Translations under genes and position numbers: made by a program
The notes under the pieces: generated by a model
The model's database searches: none
Told to the model about the DNA's origin: nothing
What the model saw: the letters and a program-made list of their open reading frames with translations, nothing else
NCBI GenBank assembly: GCA_963805445.1
Contig: CAWDUI010000015.1
Span: 78,746-142,745 of the forward strand
Source: JAENVT01 sp963805445
Lineage (GTDB): Bacteria; Actinomycetota; Acidimicrobiia; Acidimicrobiales; Ilumatobacteraceae
Length of the DNA stretch: 64,000 nucleotides
Reading direction: 5' to 3'
Part shown: one piece after another, positions 16,234-27,027 of the stretch
How positions within the stretch are numbered: the first letter of the stretch is position 1
Layout of the letters: every line of letters begins with the position of its first letter

Positions 16234-18494
16234 TCAGGTCGGGGTGCTGAGCGGGGTGTCCTGGTTGGCCAGCTTGCGCTCGCCGGCCTCGATCGCGTCG
16301 AGCAGGTGGATGGCGATGTCGGCGACCTTCACCTCGGTCTCTTCCACGCCCGCAGCCTTCACTCCGTCGTCGAGCATGATGTAGCAGAACGGGCAGGCGG
16401 TGGCGACACGCGACGCGCCGGTGGAGATCGCTTCGCGAGCCCGCTCGTCGTTGACCTTCGTGCCGATCGTCTCCTCCATCCACATCCGAGCACCGCCGGC
16501 GCCGCAGCACATGCCCGTGGTGCCGTTGCGCGGCATCTCGACGATCTCGATTCCCTTGATGGAACCGACGACCTTGCGCGGCGCCAGGTACACGTCGTTG
16601 TGCCGGCCGAGGTAGCACGAATCGTGATACGTGATGCGCTCCTCCAGCGTGGCCAGCGAGACATCGAGTTGCCGGCTTCGATCAACGACTCGAGCAGTTG
16701 GGTGTGGTGGATGACCTCGTAGTTGCCACCCAGCTGCGGGTACTCGTTCTTCAACGTGTTGAAGCAGTGTGGGCACTGGGTGATGATCTTGCGCACGCCC
16801 ATGCCGTTCAGCATCTCGACGTTCGGCATGGCCAACATCTGGAAGAGGTACTCGTTGCCGCTGCGCCGCGCCGAGTCGCCGGTGCACATCTCGCTCGGTC
16901 CGAGGATCGCCACGTCGATGCCGGCCCGGCAGCAGCAACTTGGCCATCGCCTGGGTGACCTTGCGGTTCTTGTCGTCGAAGGAACCGGCGCAGCCGACCC
17001 AGTAGAGATATTCGGACGTGATCGGTTGCCCTGGGTCGACGATGGTGACGCCGTCGAGGCCCTTGGCCCAGTCGCCGCGCTCGCCCTGGTTCATGCCCCA
17101 CGGGTTGCCCTGGTTCTCCATCGCCCGGTAGGCGTTGCCCAATTCGGCCGGGAAGTTGCTCTCCATCAGCGACAGGTAGCGGCGCATGTCGAGGATCTTG
17201 TCGAGGATCTCGATGTTGACCGGGCACACCTCGTCGCACGCCCGGCAACTCGTGCAGCTCCAGATCTCCTCGGCGGTGATCCGCTCGAACAGCGAGTTCG
17301 ACGAGATCGTGATCTCGGCGTCGGTGCCGATCGGCGGGCTGACATGACCGTGCGCCGCGGTGGCGGCCATCACCTCGCCGGTCTTCAAGCACGATCTCGC
17401 GGGGATCCAGCGGTTTGCCGGTGGCGTGCGCCGGGCAGACACTGGTGCATCGCCCGCACATCGTGCATGCGTCGGTGTCGAGCAGTTGCTTCCACGTGAA
17501 GTCTTCGACCACGGATGCGCCGAAGGTCTCCAGCGCGGTCTCGCTGAGGTCGGGCATCGCCCTCATCGCGCCCTTCGGACGCTCGCGGTCGCGCAGGTAC
17601 ATGTTGAGCGGCGACGTGAACATGTGGCGCAACATGGTGATCGGCAGCAGGGCCAGGAACACGACGAACCCGACGACGTGCAACGACCACATGATCTGGT
17701 GCCACAACGTGAGCGTGTCGGGTGCCAACCCCGTTGAAGAGCTGGCTCAACGGGTAGCCGACGAAGCTCCACCTCTCGTAGCTCGGTCGTTCGATCTCGG
17801 CGATGCGGAAGGCCTCGGCGAAGAAGCCGGAGGCGCCGATCAAGAAGAACGTGGCGAGGATCGCGGCGTGCTCCGGCTTGGTCTTGATGCGGATGCGATA
17901 CGGCCGCTGCACGTAGCGGCGCACGATTGCCCAGATGATGCCGGCCATGAAGACCAGCCCGGCCGCGTCGCCGAACATCGCGTACGCCATGTAGGTCTTG
18001 CCGTGCAGGAACTTGGCGCTCTCGGGCATCTGATGGTCGACCTCGAGGACCGTCGTCACGCCCAGCAGTGCGAGGAAGCCGAAGTAGATCATCGAGTGCA
18101 TCAGCCCGGCGGCCGAGTCGCGCAACAGCGTGCGCATGTACACGCCGGCGCGGAAGTCGGCGAGACGCCGCTTCACGTTCTTGGTGGTGGTGCGCCGGCG
18201 CTCCGGAGCACCGCGCTCCCAGTTGCGCACCCGATCGGCGAACACGATGGCGCCCCACACCAGCATCACCGGGATCACCGTGTAGAACGCGACCTGCAGC
18301 GCACCGGGGATCCCGCCGAACACTTCGCGTGACGTCGAGTTCTTGTCGTGCCAGTTGGTGATCTGCGGCACGATCCCCGAGACCAGCGTGAACAGACCCA
18401 TGAAGCAGCCGATGCCGATCACGAGTTGGTACGGCTTGACCCGTTTGCGGTCAGCGCCTGAGTTGGTTGGCGACGGCTCGGAGTGTGTGCTCAT
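16234..18494 (-). CDS. membrane-bound (Fe-S)-binding reductase, HdrD/GlpC-like with NarI-like N terminus, frameshifted
   Basis: About 750 residues. The N-terminal 300 residues hold five to six membrane helices like a nitrate-reductase gamma (b-heme) subunit. Then come two [4Fe-4S] motifs (CTMCGRCTSVCPAHATGKPL and CTSCRACDEVCPVN) and two CCG cysteine-rich domains of the HdrB/GlpC type (CPHCFNTLKNEYP; GMCCGAGGARMWMEE, CPFCYIMLDDG). The order matches the actinobacterial iron-sulfur reductase typified by M. tuberculosis Rv0338c, thought to pass electrons between a cytoplasmic donor and the quinone pool. Four one-base frameshifts are seen, near 17728 (run of four G), 17390, 16925 and 16670. The start is ATG at 18494. 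It forms its own transcription unit, divergent from the PRC-barrel gene. Confidence 0.85.
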
Positions 18495-18613
18495 GGCAGG
18501 TCAGACCATAGTTGCACGACGTCGGGGTTTGAGAATGTGTGCCCAGTGGTAAGTTGAGAAGAAATCAACAGCGGTCGGACATCAACATGCGGGGTCAGCC
18601 CCGAGGAGGACAG

Positions 18614-18925
18614 ATGAACGACGAAGTACAGGCATATAGCGGTCATCCCGTGATCGACCGCCACGGAACCGAAGTCGGAACCATCACCGATGTGGTCTAC
18701 GACGAGATCACCGAAGAGCCGACGTGGGGCGTCGTGTCGCCCGGTCTGCTGCACGCACGGCACTACATCCCCCTGACACCCCCGGTCTATCTCGACAAGG
18801 GTGGTGCCGTCGTGGTGCCATACGACAAGACCGACGTGCTGCGGGGCCCCAAGGTTCATCGCAACCATGTCGTCTCGCCGACCCTGCGTCGCGAACTGGA
18901 GCATCACTACTCACTCGCCGAGTGA
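18614..18925 (+). CDS. PRC-barrel domain protein
   Basis: A 103-residue protein that is almost entirely one PRC-barrel: YSGHPVIDRHGTEVGTITDV, VYDEITEEPTWGVVS, RHYIPLTPP, then the closing strand GAVVVPYDKTDVLRGP. PRC-barrels act as small binding platforms in RNA processing, photosynthesis and stress proteins. The ATG at 18614 is chosen for the ideal Shine-Dalgarno sequence GAGGAGGA at 18603-18610. It is followed 52 bp later by a membrane coiled-coil gene on the same strand, possibly in one transcript. Confidence 0.85.
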   Translation: MNDEVQAYSGHPVIDRHGTEVGTITDVVYDEITEEPTWGVVSPGLLHARHYIPLTPPVYLDKGGAVVVPYDKTDVLRGPKVHRNHVVSPTLRRELEHHYSLAE

Positions 18926-18977
18926 CCTCGAGTGGCATGGCCGCCGCCGCGACATCGGCGGGCCACAATGGGCGGCG

Positions 18978-19607
18978 ATGTACCGGACGAAACTGCTCAC
19001 CTTGGTCGCCGGCGCGCTGATCGTCGGGTCGGTCGTCGCCGGGTGGATCGCCATCGGCCGGCTCGCGGCCGCAACGCAGCGCGGGCTGGCTCGTACCGAG
19101 CAGTCGCTGTCGACGGCGCGCGACCTTGCCACGGATACGGCGTCGTCCGCCGGTCAACTGCAACAGGTGATCACCGTGGTGGGTGAAGGCCTCAAGAGCA
19201 CCGTCAATGCACTGGTCGCGACCCGCCAAGTCAGTGCCGGCGTTCGCGGGTTGCTCGATGTGGTGTCGGTGTTCGACCGTATCGAGAACCTGTCGCAGAG
19301 CCTGACCGATGCCGAGGCATCGATCGCCGAAGTCGAGATCGACTTGGCCGAGGCGTCGGGGTCCGTCGAAGAAGCCGGACCCGTGCTCGACCAGGCCGTG
19401 AGCTCGCTGGCGTCGATCCCCGCCGAGCTCGACCGTTCGATCTCCGAGGTCGAGTCCAGCCGAGCACGGATCGGTCAGCAGGTCTGGCTGTGGAGGCTGG
19501 CGATCGCTGCCGGTGGGGCCGCGTTGATGGTCATGCTGGTGTTGATCTCCCAGCTACGAGGCGTCGTCCTCGCTCGATCACCGGTCGCCGGCGAACCTCA
19601 GCCGTAG
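18978..19607 (+). CDS. hypothetical membrane protein with periplasmic coiled coil
   Basis: A 209-residue protein with an N-terminal membrane helix (LLTLVAGALIVGSVVAGWIA), a long alanine/glutamate-rich helical region (residues about 40-165, for example LSQSLTDAEASIAEVEIDLA) predicted to form a coiled coil, and a second membrane helix near the C terminus (LAIAAGGAALMVMLVLISQL). The hairpin topology puts the coiled coil outside the cytoplasm. I recognise no family. It overlaps the 3' end of the cNMP-binding gene by 10 bp, tail to tail. Confidence 0.7.
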   Translation: MYRTKLLTLVAGALIVGSVVAGWIAIGRLAAATQRGLARTEQSLSTARDLATDTASSAGQLQQVITVVGEGLKSTVNALVATRQVSAGVRGLLDVVSVFDRIENLSQSLTDAEASIAEVEIDLAEASGSVEEAGPVLDQAVSSLASIPAELDRSISEVESSRARIGQQVWLWRLAIAAGGAALMVMLVLISQLRGVVLARSPVAGEPQP

Positions 19608-20023
19608 TACTGGCGGTCGAGGTCGCGGATGCGGCCGGCAAGCGAGGCCAGCAGCTTGTGGGCCATGGACGGCACGTCATCGAGCACCGCCATGAAGTGG
19701 CGCTGGCTGAGCAACAACAGCGTGCAGTCCGATTCGCAGATCACGGTCGCCGTGCGCGGGCCGTGATCGAGCAACGACAACTCGCCGACGACGGTTCCGG
19801 GACCCAGCGAGGCGACCTTCTTGCCGTTGCGCTTGACCATCACCGAGCCATCGAGCACGACGAACGCCTCGCGACCGGTTTGACCCTGATCGACGATCAG
19901 TGACCCGGCCGGCATGACGACCTCATCACCCGCCCTGGCGATCTTTTCGAGGTCCTTCTGCGAACACGCCGAGAACAACGAAACTTTACGAAGATGGTCG
20001 AGGTACGCCTTTTTGCTTGCCAT
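19598..20023 (-). CDS. cyclic nucleotide-binding domain protein (CRP-like sensor domain only)
   Basis: A 141-residue stand-alone cNMP-binding domain. The beta-roll is complete: FSACSQKDLEKIARAGDEVV, VDQGQTGREAFVVLDGSVMV, and the phosphate-binding cassette GTVVGELSLLDHGPRTATVI with the GEL...R-T-A core that binds cAMP/cGMP phosphate. There is no helix-turn-helix, so it is not a complete CRP transcription factor; it may act through protein contacts. Start ATG at 20023. Confidence 0.85.
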   Translation of the reverse strand: MASKKAYLDHLRKVSLFSACSQKDLEKIARAGDEVVMPAGSLIVDQGQTGREAFVVLDGSVMVKRNGKKVASLGPGTVVGELSLLDHGPRTATVICESDCTLLLLSQRHFMAVLDDVPSMAHKLLASLAGRIRDLDRQYYG

Positions 20024-20081
20024 GTCGGCAGAGCATAGACATCCAGCGTGCGTGGCTCGTACCGTGCTGCGCGGTTGGTGT

Positions 20082-20837
20082 TCAGCCGCCGGCTTGGGCG
20101 GCGACTTTTGCCGCCGCGGCGGCCACCGCGTCGGTGTCGCCGAGGTACCTAGCCGAGGTCACCCGAAGGGCGTCGTCGAAGTCGTATTGACGTGGCGCCC
20201 CGGTCGGGATGTTCAGCTCGGCGATGTCGTCCGCCGAGACGTCCTCGAGGTGCATCACCAACGCTCGCAACGAGTTGCCGTGGGCGGTGATCAACACGTT
20301 CTGGCCGACGAGCAATTGCGGTGCGATGACGTCGTGCCAGTACGGCAGCACGCGAGCAACGACGTCTTTCAAGCATTCGCTGGCCGGCAGCACATCGGGT
20401 GGCAGCAGTCGATAGCGCGGATCGTTGAGCGGATGCTCGGGACTGTCGGTGTCGACCGGGGGCGGCGGCACGTCGTAACTGCGCCGCCACAACTTGGTCT
20501 GCTCGGCGCCGTGGCGTTCGGTGGTCTCTTTCTTGTCGAGTCCTTGCAGCGCGCCGTAGTGGCGCTCGTTGAGCCGCCAGTTTCGTTGTACCGGAAGCCA
20601 CACCTGGTCCATCACCTCGAGGGCGAGGTGGCAGGTCACGACGGCACGGGCGAGCACCGACGTGTGGGCCACGTCGAAGCGCAACCCGGCGTCGGCCATC
20701 GTGCGGCCGGCCGCAGCCCCTTCGGCGAGGCCCTTGGCGTTGAGGGGCACGTCGTGCCATCCGGTGAACAGGTTGAGCTGGTTCCACGTGCTTTCGCCGT
20801 GGCGGAGGATCACGAGGGTGCCGGTCACTGAGCCCAT
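20082..20837 (-). CDS. gpmA: 2,3-bisphosphoglycerate-dependent phosphoglycerate mutase
   Basis: A 251-residue cofactor-dependent phosphoglycerate mutase of glycolysis and gluconeogenesis. The catalytic phospho-histidine is in LVILRHGESTWNQLNLFTGW, the substrate loop in NERHYGALQGLDKKET, and the second catalytic histidine in LITAHGNSLRALVMHLE. The C-terminal tail (LNIPTGAPRQYDFDDALRV) is normal. Full length and intact. The start is ATG at 20837; a GTG two codons later in MGSV is possible. Confidence 0.95.
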   Translation of the reverse strand: MGSVTGTLVILRHGESTWNQLNLFTGWHDVPLNAKGLAEGAAAGRTMADAGLRFDVAHTSVLARAVVTCHLALEVMDQVWLPVQRNWRLNERHYGALQGLDKKETTERHGAEQTKLWRRSYDVPPPPVDTDSPEHPLNDPRYRLLPPDVLPASECLKDVVARVLPYWHDVIAPQLLVGQNVLITAHGNSLRALVMHLEDVSADDIAELNIPTGAPRQYDFDDALRVTSARYLGDTDAVAAAAAKVAAQAGG

Positions 20838-20916
20838 GGTAGGTGGGGATAACCCCCGGCCGCAGACGCCGGGCTGCCGGATTCCGCCGGCGACCGCCCC
20901 GGCTCACAGTGGAACC

Positions 20917-22966
20917 ATGATCGACAAACTTGCCTCCGCATCCGTCCACTACCGGTATCGCACCCTCATCGTCTGGCTCGCCGCGCTCATCGGAGTCGTC
21001 GTGCTCGGCGGGATGGTCACCTCCACCGCGGACATCAACGACCGTCTCGACGGCTCCGATTCGCAGCGCGCCTACGACCTTGCTGCTGCCCACATGCCAT
21101 CGGTCACGGGTCTCAGCACTGCGGTCGTCTTCAAGACGACCGACCTCGCCTCGACCACCGCGGTCATCGACCAGATCCGTGCGCTGCCGCGCATCGACCA
21201 CGTCGACAGCCCGGTCGATCATCCCGAACAGGTTGGTCCCGGCGGCGTCTCGTTCGCCGCCGTGCACTTCTCACGGAACGGTCCGCCAACGATCGACGAC
21301 ACGGCGGCGGAGATCCGCCAGGTCGCTGCGGCGCACCAGTCGGCGGACCTGCAGATCGCCCTCGGCGGCGATCCCTTCGTCAACGGTGAAGTGCCGGCGA
21401 CCGAGGGCATCGGTCTGGCCGCCGCGGTCGTCATCTTGCTGATCGCCTTCGGATCGGTCGTCGCCATGGGCTTGCCGATCGTCAGTGCGCTGATCGGCAT
21501 CGGCCTGTCGCTCAGTGCAATCCCGCTCGTCTCCGCCGTGCTGCCAACCGCCGACTTCACCTCGACGGTCGCGGCCATGATCGGTCTCGGCGTCGGCGTC
21601 GACTACGCCCTCTTCATGGTGACCCGCTACCGCGCCGAACTGGCCGCGGGCCGCGATGTCGAGGCGTCGATCGCCGCGGCCGTGCGCACCAGTGGTCGGG
21701 CGATCGTGTTCGCCGGCGGCACCGTCGTCGTGTCGTTGCTCGGTCTGCTACTGATCGGCATGGACTTCCTGAAGGGATTCGCGATCGCCAGTTCGCTGAC
21801 CGTGGCGATCGCCGTCGTCGCCGCAATCACGCTGGTGCCGGCGCTGTTGGCCATCATCGGCCGGCGCATCGACCGCCTCAGCATCCACCGCCGCGGTCAC
21901 GTGACGAAGAGCAACAACAACCTCGGCCGGCGTTGGGGACGCGTCATCCAACACCACCCGGTGACCGCGGTCATCGCCGGCGGCGCCGTGCTGCTGCTGG
22001 CCGGTCTGCCCGTGTTCGCCATGCGATTGGCGATCTCCGACGAGGGCAACGACCCGGTCGGTTCGACCACACGCGTCGCCTACGACCGCCTGGCCGAGGG
22101 ATTCGGGCCCGGCGTCAACGGTCCGTTGATCGTCGTCGTCGAGGACCCCTCCGACATCGGCGCGGTCGTCGAAGACCGTCAAGTCCACCGACGGCGTGGC
22201 CTTCGTCGCCGATCCGCAGACGAGCCCCGATGGCGCCATCAGCGCTTTCACGGCGTACCCGACCACGTCGCCACAATCGCCGGCGACCGAGCAACTCGTG
22301 CGCCACCTGCGCGCCGAGTTGCCGAACAGCGTGCACATCGGCGGCGAGACTGCATCGGGCATCGACTTCTCGGCGTTCATGGGCCAACGGCTGCCGTGGT
22401 TCATCGGCGCCGTGCTGCTGGTCAGCTTCTTGTTGCTGCTCGCCGTGTTCCGCAGCCTGCTGGTGCCGTTGAAGGCCGTGATCTTGAACCTCGTGTCGAT
22501 CGGGGCGGCCTACGGCGCGATGGTCGCGGTCTTCCAGTGGGGATGGTTCGCCTCGGTGTTGAACATCGAACCGGCGCCGATCGAGCCGTGGGCTCCGATG
22601 ATGCTCTTTGCCATCGTGTTCGGTCTGTCGATGGACTACGAGGTGTTCCTGCTGTCTGCCGTCAAGGAGCGCTACGAGGAGACTCGCGACAACCACGCCG
22701 CGGTGCTCGACGGTCTGTCGTCCACGGCGCGGGTCATCACCGCCGCAGCTGCGATCATGGTGTGCGTGTTCGCCAGTTTCATGGTCGCCGACCTCCGCTC
22801 GATCAAGTTGATCGGCTTCGGGCTGGCCGCCGCGGTGTTCATCGACGCCACCATCGTCCGCCTGGTGATGGTGCCCGCAACGATGGAACTGCTCGGCCGG
22901 TGGAACTGGTGGCTGCCACGCCGCCTGCAGCGGGCCCTGCCCTCCGTCAACGTCGGGCACGGGTGA
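20917..22966 (+). CDS. MMPL family (RND-type) transporter, frameshifted
   Basis: A roughly 685-residue transporter with the duplicated MMPL plan: one N-terminal helix (TLIVWLAALIGVVVLGGMVT), an outer domain, five to six helices with GLGVGVDYALFMVTRYRAEL (proton-relay aspartate and tyrosine), a second outer domain, and a second helix bundle with the matching FGLSMDYEVFLLSAVKERYE. The frame shifts once near 22160-22185, between the outer-domain start (GPLIVVVEDPSDIGAVV) and GVAFVADPQTSPDGAI. The family exports lipids, glycolipids or drugs. The histidine kinase gene begins one base after its stop, so transporter and two-component system form one operon. Confidence 0.88.
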
Positions 22967-22967
22967 C

Positions 22968-24279
22968 ATGAAGCGCATCTTCGCTCCGCTGGCCCGTGCT
23001 CGAACCTGGTCGGAAACACTGCACCTGCTATTGGACCTGCCGTTCGGGATCGCCTGGTTCACGATCGTGATCGTCGGCCTGTCGGTGGGTGTCGGCCTGG
23101 TGGTGGTGGCACTCGTCGGGGTGGTGATCCTGGCGGGCACGGTGTTTGCCGGCCGGCTGATCGGCATCGTCGAACGGGCTCGCGCCCACGCCCTGCTCGG
23201 CGTCACGGTCGACCCACCCCCGGCACGCCGCCAGCCGGAGGAAGGCGAAGGCAACTGGCCGAAGATGCGCTCGTACCTCACCGACCAACCCGGCTGGAAG
23301 GCACTCGGCTATGGCGTGATCATGCTGCCGGTCGGGATCTTCAACTTCACGATGGCCGTCACGATGTGGGCGATGGCCTTCGGAGGCGTCTCGTACCCCC
23401 TGTGGGCGTGGGCGATCCCGCAGAGCGACTGGCACGATCGCGTCATCCACGGGCTGGTTGAAGGCCGGGTACATCTCGGCCACGTTCGTGATCGGCGTGT
23501 TGGCGCTGATCGCGGCACCCCACGTCGTGCGCGGCCTGGCGGCGATGGACCGCGGACTGATCACGGGAATGCTCGGCGGCTCGCCCACGGCCGAACTCCG
23601 TCAACGTGTCGAATCGCTGACGGTCAGCCGCGACGCGTCGGTCGACATCGCCGAAGCAGAGCGGCGTCGCATCGAGCGCGACCTGCACGACGGCGTGCAG
23701 GCACAACTGGTGACCCTGGCGATGGACCTCGGCATGGCCCGTCAGAAGCTGGCCTCGGGCACCGACGCCGACCCGGCGGTGCTGGCACTCGTCGAGCGGG
23801 CCCACGATGATTCCAAGCGAGCGGTCTCCGATCTGCGCAACCTGGTCCGCGGCATCCATCCGGCCGTGCTGACCGATCGGGGACTCGACGCGGCGGTCTC
23901 GGCGTTGGCGGCACGCAGCCCCGTGCCCGTCGAGGTCAACATCTCACTGCCGTCGAGACCGCCGGCCACCGTGGAGTCCGCCGCCTACTTCGTGATCGCC
24001 GAGGCCCTGACCAACGCGGCCAAGCACAGCGGCGCTTCGTTGGTGCACATCGACGGCCGGGTCGCGGGCGGGGTGTTGAGGGTGGAGGTCCGCGACGACG
24101 GTTGCGGCGGCGCCAACGTCGAACACGGCGGCGGCCTGGCCGGCCTGGCATCGCGGCTCGCGGCGATCGAGGGACGGTTGCGCATCGCCAGCCCCGTCGG
24201 CGGGCCGACCACGGTGCTTGCCGAGTTGCCGCTGCCCGTCGACACCATCTGGCCTCCGCCGGAGTCGCCGGCGCCATGA
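22968..24279 (+). CDS. NarL-type sensor histidine kinase with N-terminal membrane sensor, frameshifted
   Basis: The N-terminal part contains four hydrophobic segments of the putative-sensor type (FGIAWFTIVIVGLSVGVGLV, MLPVGIFNFTMAVTMW). The kinase core has a HisKA_3 dimerisation motif ERRRIERDLHDGVQAQLVTL with the phospho-accepting histidine in RDLHDG, then an ATPase domain with N-box AEALTNAAKHSG and a G-box GGGLAGLASRL. A one-base frameshift near 23458 separates HDRVIHGLVE from KAGYISATFVIG. It sits between the MMPL transporter and its NarL-type response regulator, so the system probably controls this transporter. Confidence 0.87.
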
Positions 24280-24292
24280 CAAGATCGTGACG

Positions 24293-24938
24293 ATGAGGAT
24301 CGTCATCGTCGAGGACTCGGTGCTGTTGCGCGAGGGCATCGCCCGCTTGCTGAGCCGAGTCGGGGCACGAGATCGTCGGCCAACTGGTCGATGCCGAGCC
24401 GTTGGTGACGACCGTGGACCAATTGCATCCCGATCTCATCGTGCTCGATGTGCGGCTGCCGCCGACGTTCACCGACGAGGGGATTCGTGCCGCACTCGCC
24501 GTGCGCGCCGTGGCACCCGCGCAACCGATCCTGGTGCTGTCGCAGTACGTGGAAGAGCGGTATGCAACGGAGTTGCTGGCCAGCGACAGCCAGGGCATCG
24601 GTTACCTGTTGAAGGAACGCGTCGCCGATGTGGGGGACTTCGTCGATGCGTGCGAGCGCGTGGCCGCGCACGGCACGGTGCTGGATCCTGAGGTGGTCGC
24701 CCAGCTGCTGGCCAGGCGGCGCCGTGGCCCGTTCGACGGCCTGACACCGCGCGAGCGCGAGGTGCTGGGGCTGATGGCCGAGGGCCGGTCGAACGTCGGG
24801 ATCGCCCGCCATCTGGTCGTGTCGGATGGTGCCGTGGAGAAGCACATCTCGTCGATCTTCGCCAAGCTGGGCCTGGCGACCTCCGACACCGAGCATCGCC
24901 GGGTCCTGGCCGTCCTCCAGTACTTGCAGCACGGCTGA
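24293..24938 (+). CDS. NarL/FixJ-family response regulator, frameshifted
   Basis: A roughly 214-residue response regulator. The receiver starts MRIVIVEDSVLLREGIARLL, has the phospho-acceptor aspartate in DLIVLDVRLPP and the conserved lysine in GYLLKERV. The LuxR-type HTH follows (LTPREREVLGLMAEGRSNVG, then VVSDGAVEKHISSIFAKLGL). A frameshift lies in the GGGG run at 24362-24365: one G fewer restores HEIVGQLVDAEPLVTTVDQL. It is the last gene of the MMPL-kinase-regulator operon. Confidence 0.9.
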
Positions 24939-25002
24939 AGCAGGCCAGCGCTCCGCTCACAATCATTCGCGGTTCGATCGTGCCGGTTTTGGCGTACGAT
25001 CG

Positions 25003-25494
25003 ATGTCCGTGGATGCGACTTCGCCCCCAGCCGACGTGCACGCGGTTGTGCGTCCGTTCGCCGACTGGCCGGGCGGTCTGATGCCCGCCCTGCACGCCTT
25101 GCAGCACGAGTTCGGATACATCGATCACGACACGATTCCGGTGCTGGCCGACGTGTTCAACCAATCGGTGGCCGAAGTGCACGGCGTCATCAGCTTCTAC
25201 AAGGACTTCCGCACGACCAAACCGGCCGGGCCCATCGTGCAGGTCTGCCGCGCCGAGGCGTGTCAGGCCCGCGGCGGCAACGGTCTGCTGGCTGCTGCCA
25301 CCGAGCTGGCCGCCGGTGTCCCTGTCGAGGTCGAGGAGGTCTTCTGCCTCGGCAACTGTGCGCTCGGGCCATCCGTCGCGGTTGACGGGAACCTGTACGG
25401 CCGCGTCGACGAGGCGCGCATCGCGACGATCATCAACCGGGCTGCACAGCGCACCGCACCGAGCCCGGCGACCGAGTCGACGGGCGACGGCACG
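25003..25494 (+). CDS. fdsG: NAD-dependent formate dehydrogenase gamma subunit (NuoE-like, 2Fe-2S)
   Basis: A NuoE-type thioredoxin-fold [2Fe-2S] subunit. The helical N-terminal half (GGLMPALHALQHEFGYIDHD, then VAEVHGVISFYKDF) is followed by the cluster ligands in VCRAEACQARGG and VFCLGNCALGPSV (CxxxxC...CxxxC). It passes electrons within the soluble NAD-dependent formate dehydrogenase. There is no stop codon between this domain and the following FdsB domain (TLVYVPRDAAARAAG), so the two may be fused, or a stop may be lost to a sequence error. The chosen end is only the domain boundary. Start ATG at 25003. Confidence 0.85.
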
Positions 25495-27027
25495 CTGGTC
25501 TACGTCCCGCGCGATGCGGCGGCGCGTGCGGCCGGCGCCGACGAGGTCGCCGCGGCGTTCGCCGGGCAAGCCCGACGTTCGTGTCGTGCGCAACGGCTCG
25601 CGGCGGCATGCTCTGGCTGGAGCCGATGATCGAGGTGGCAACGCCCGAGGGCCGCATCGCGTACGGCCCGGTCAGTGCGGCCGACGTGCCGAGCTTGATC
25701 GCCAGCGGCGTGCTGACCGGTGGCGATCATCCGTTGCGGCTCGGCCCGACCGAGCAGTTGCCGTGGATGGCTCGCCAACGGCGCATCACCTTCCAGCGCG
25801 TCGGCGTGGTGGACCCCCGATCGACCGATGACTACGAGGCCCACGGTGGGCTCGTCGGGCTGCGGCGCGCCCTCGCCATGCAGCCCGGCGAGGTCGTCAC
25901 CGAGGTCACCGACAGCGGCCTGCGGGGCCGCGGCGGGGCGGCGTTCCCGACCGGCATCAAGTGGCGCACCGTGCTCGACGCCGCCGGGCCGACGAAGTAC
26001 ATCACGTGCAACGCCGACGAAGGCGACAGCGGCACGTTCGCCGATCGCATGCTGATCGAAGGCGACCCGTTCACGGTGATCGAGGGCATGATCATCGCCG
26101 GGTGGGCGGTCGGCGCCAACGACGGCTTCATCTACATGCGCAGCGAGTACCCCGACGCCATCGAGGCGCTGCGCGCCGCGATCGCCGCCGCCGAGTCGAA
26201 GGGCTGGTTGGGCGACGAACGTGCTGGGCAGCGGCTTCGCTTTCCGCGTGCACGTGCGCGTCGGCGCCGGCTCCTACATCTGCGGCGAAGAGACCGCCAT
26301 GCTCGAGAGCCTGGAGGGCAAGCGCGGCGTGGTGCGCGCCAAGCCGCCGCTGCCGGCGTTGGAGGGGCTGTTCGGCAAGCCCACCGTGGTCAACAACGTG
26401 CATCAGCCTGGGCACCGTGCCGGCGATCATGGCCGACGGCGCGGCCGCGTACGCCGCCTTGGGCGTCGGCCGCAGCCGCGGCACGCAGGTGTTCCAACTG
26501 GCCGGCAACATCGCTCGCGGCGGCATCGTCGAGACCGCGTTCGGCATCACGCTGGGCGAACTGGTCGACGATCTCGGCGGCGGCACAGCCAGCGGCCGCC
26601 CGGTGCGCGCCATCCAGGTCGGTGGCCCGCTCGGCTCGTACCTGCCCAGCGATCGGCTCGACCTGCCGATGGACTACGAGGCGTTCGCCGCTGCCGACGC
26701 GCTGCTCGGCCACGGCGGCATCGTCGTGTTCGACGACACGGTCGACATGGCGGCGCAGGCTCGCTTCGCAATGGAGTTCTGCGCGATCGAATCGTGCGGC
26801 AAGTGCACGCCGTGTCGCATCGGCAGCATCCGCGGCGTGGAGCTGATCGACAAGATCGTCTCCGGCGACGCCGACCGCGACGCCAACATCGCCACGCTCG
26901 TCGACCTGTGCGAGGTGATGGCCGATGGCTCGCTCTGCGCCATGGGCGGCCTCACGCCGTTGCCGGTGCGCAGCGCGCTCACCCATTTCACCGACGACTT
27001 CCACCACACAGAGGAGCGACCGTATGA
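25495..27027 (+). CDS. fdsB: NAD-dependent formate dehydrogenase beta subunit (NuoF-like, FMN/4Fe-4S), frameshifted
   Basis: The NADH- and FMN-binding diaphorase subunit. The N-terminal part begins VYVPRDAAARAAGADEVAAA. Then come the FMN/NAD motifs GLRGRGGAAFPTGIKWRT, CNADEGDSGTFADRML and SYICGEETAMLESLEGKRG, and the N3 [4Fe-4S] ligands ESCGKCTPCRIGSIRG. One-base frameshifts are needed near 25565, 25603, 26215 and 26402. The terminal frame does not stop before fdsA; the expected end is the TGA overlapping the fdsA start (ATGA at 27024-27027), implying a last indel just upstream. All conserved blocks survive, so the gene is probably functional. Confidence 0.85.
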
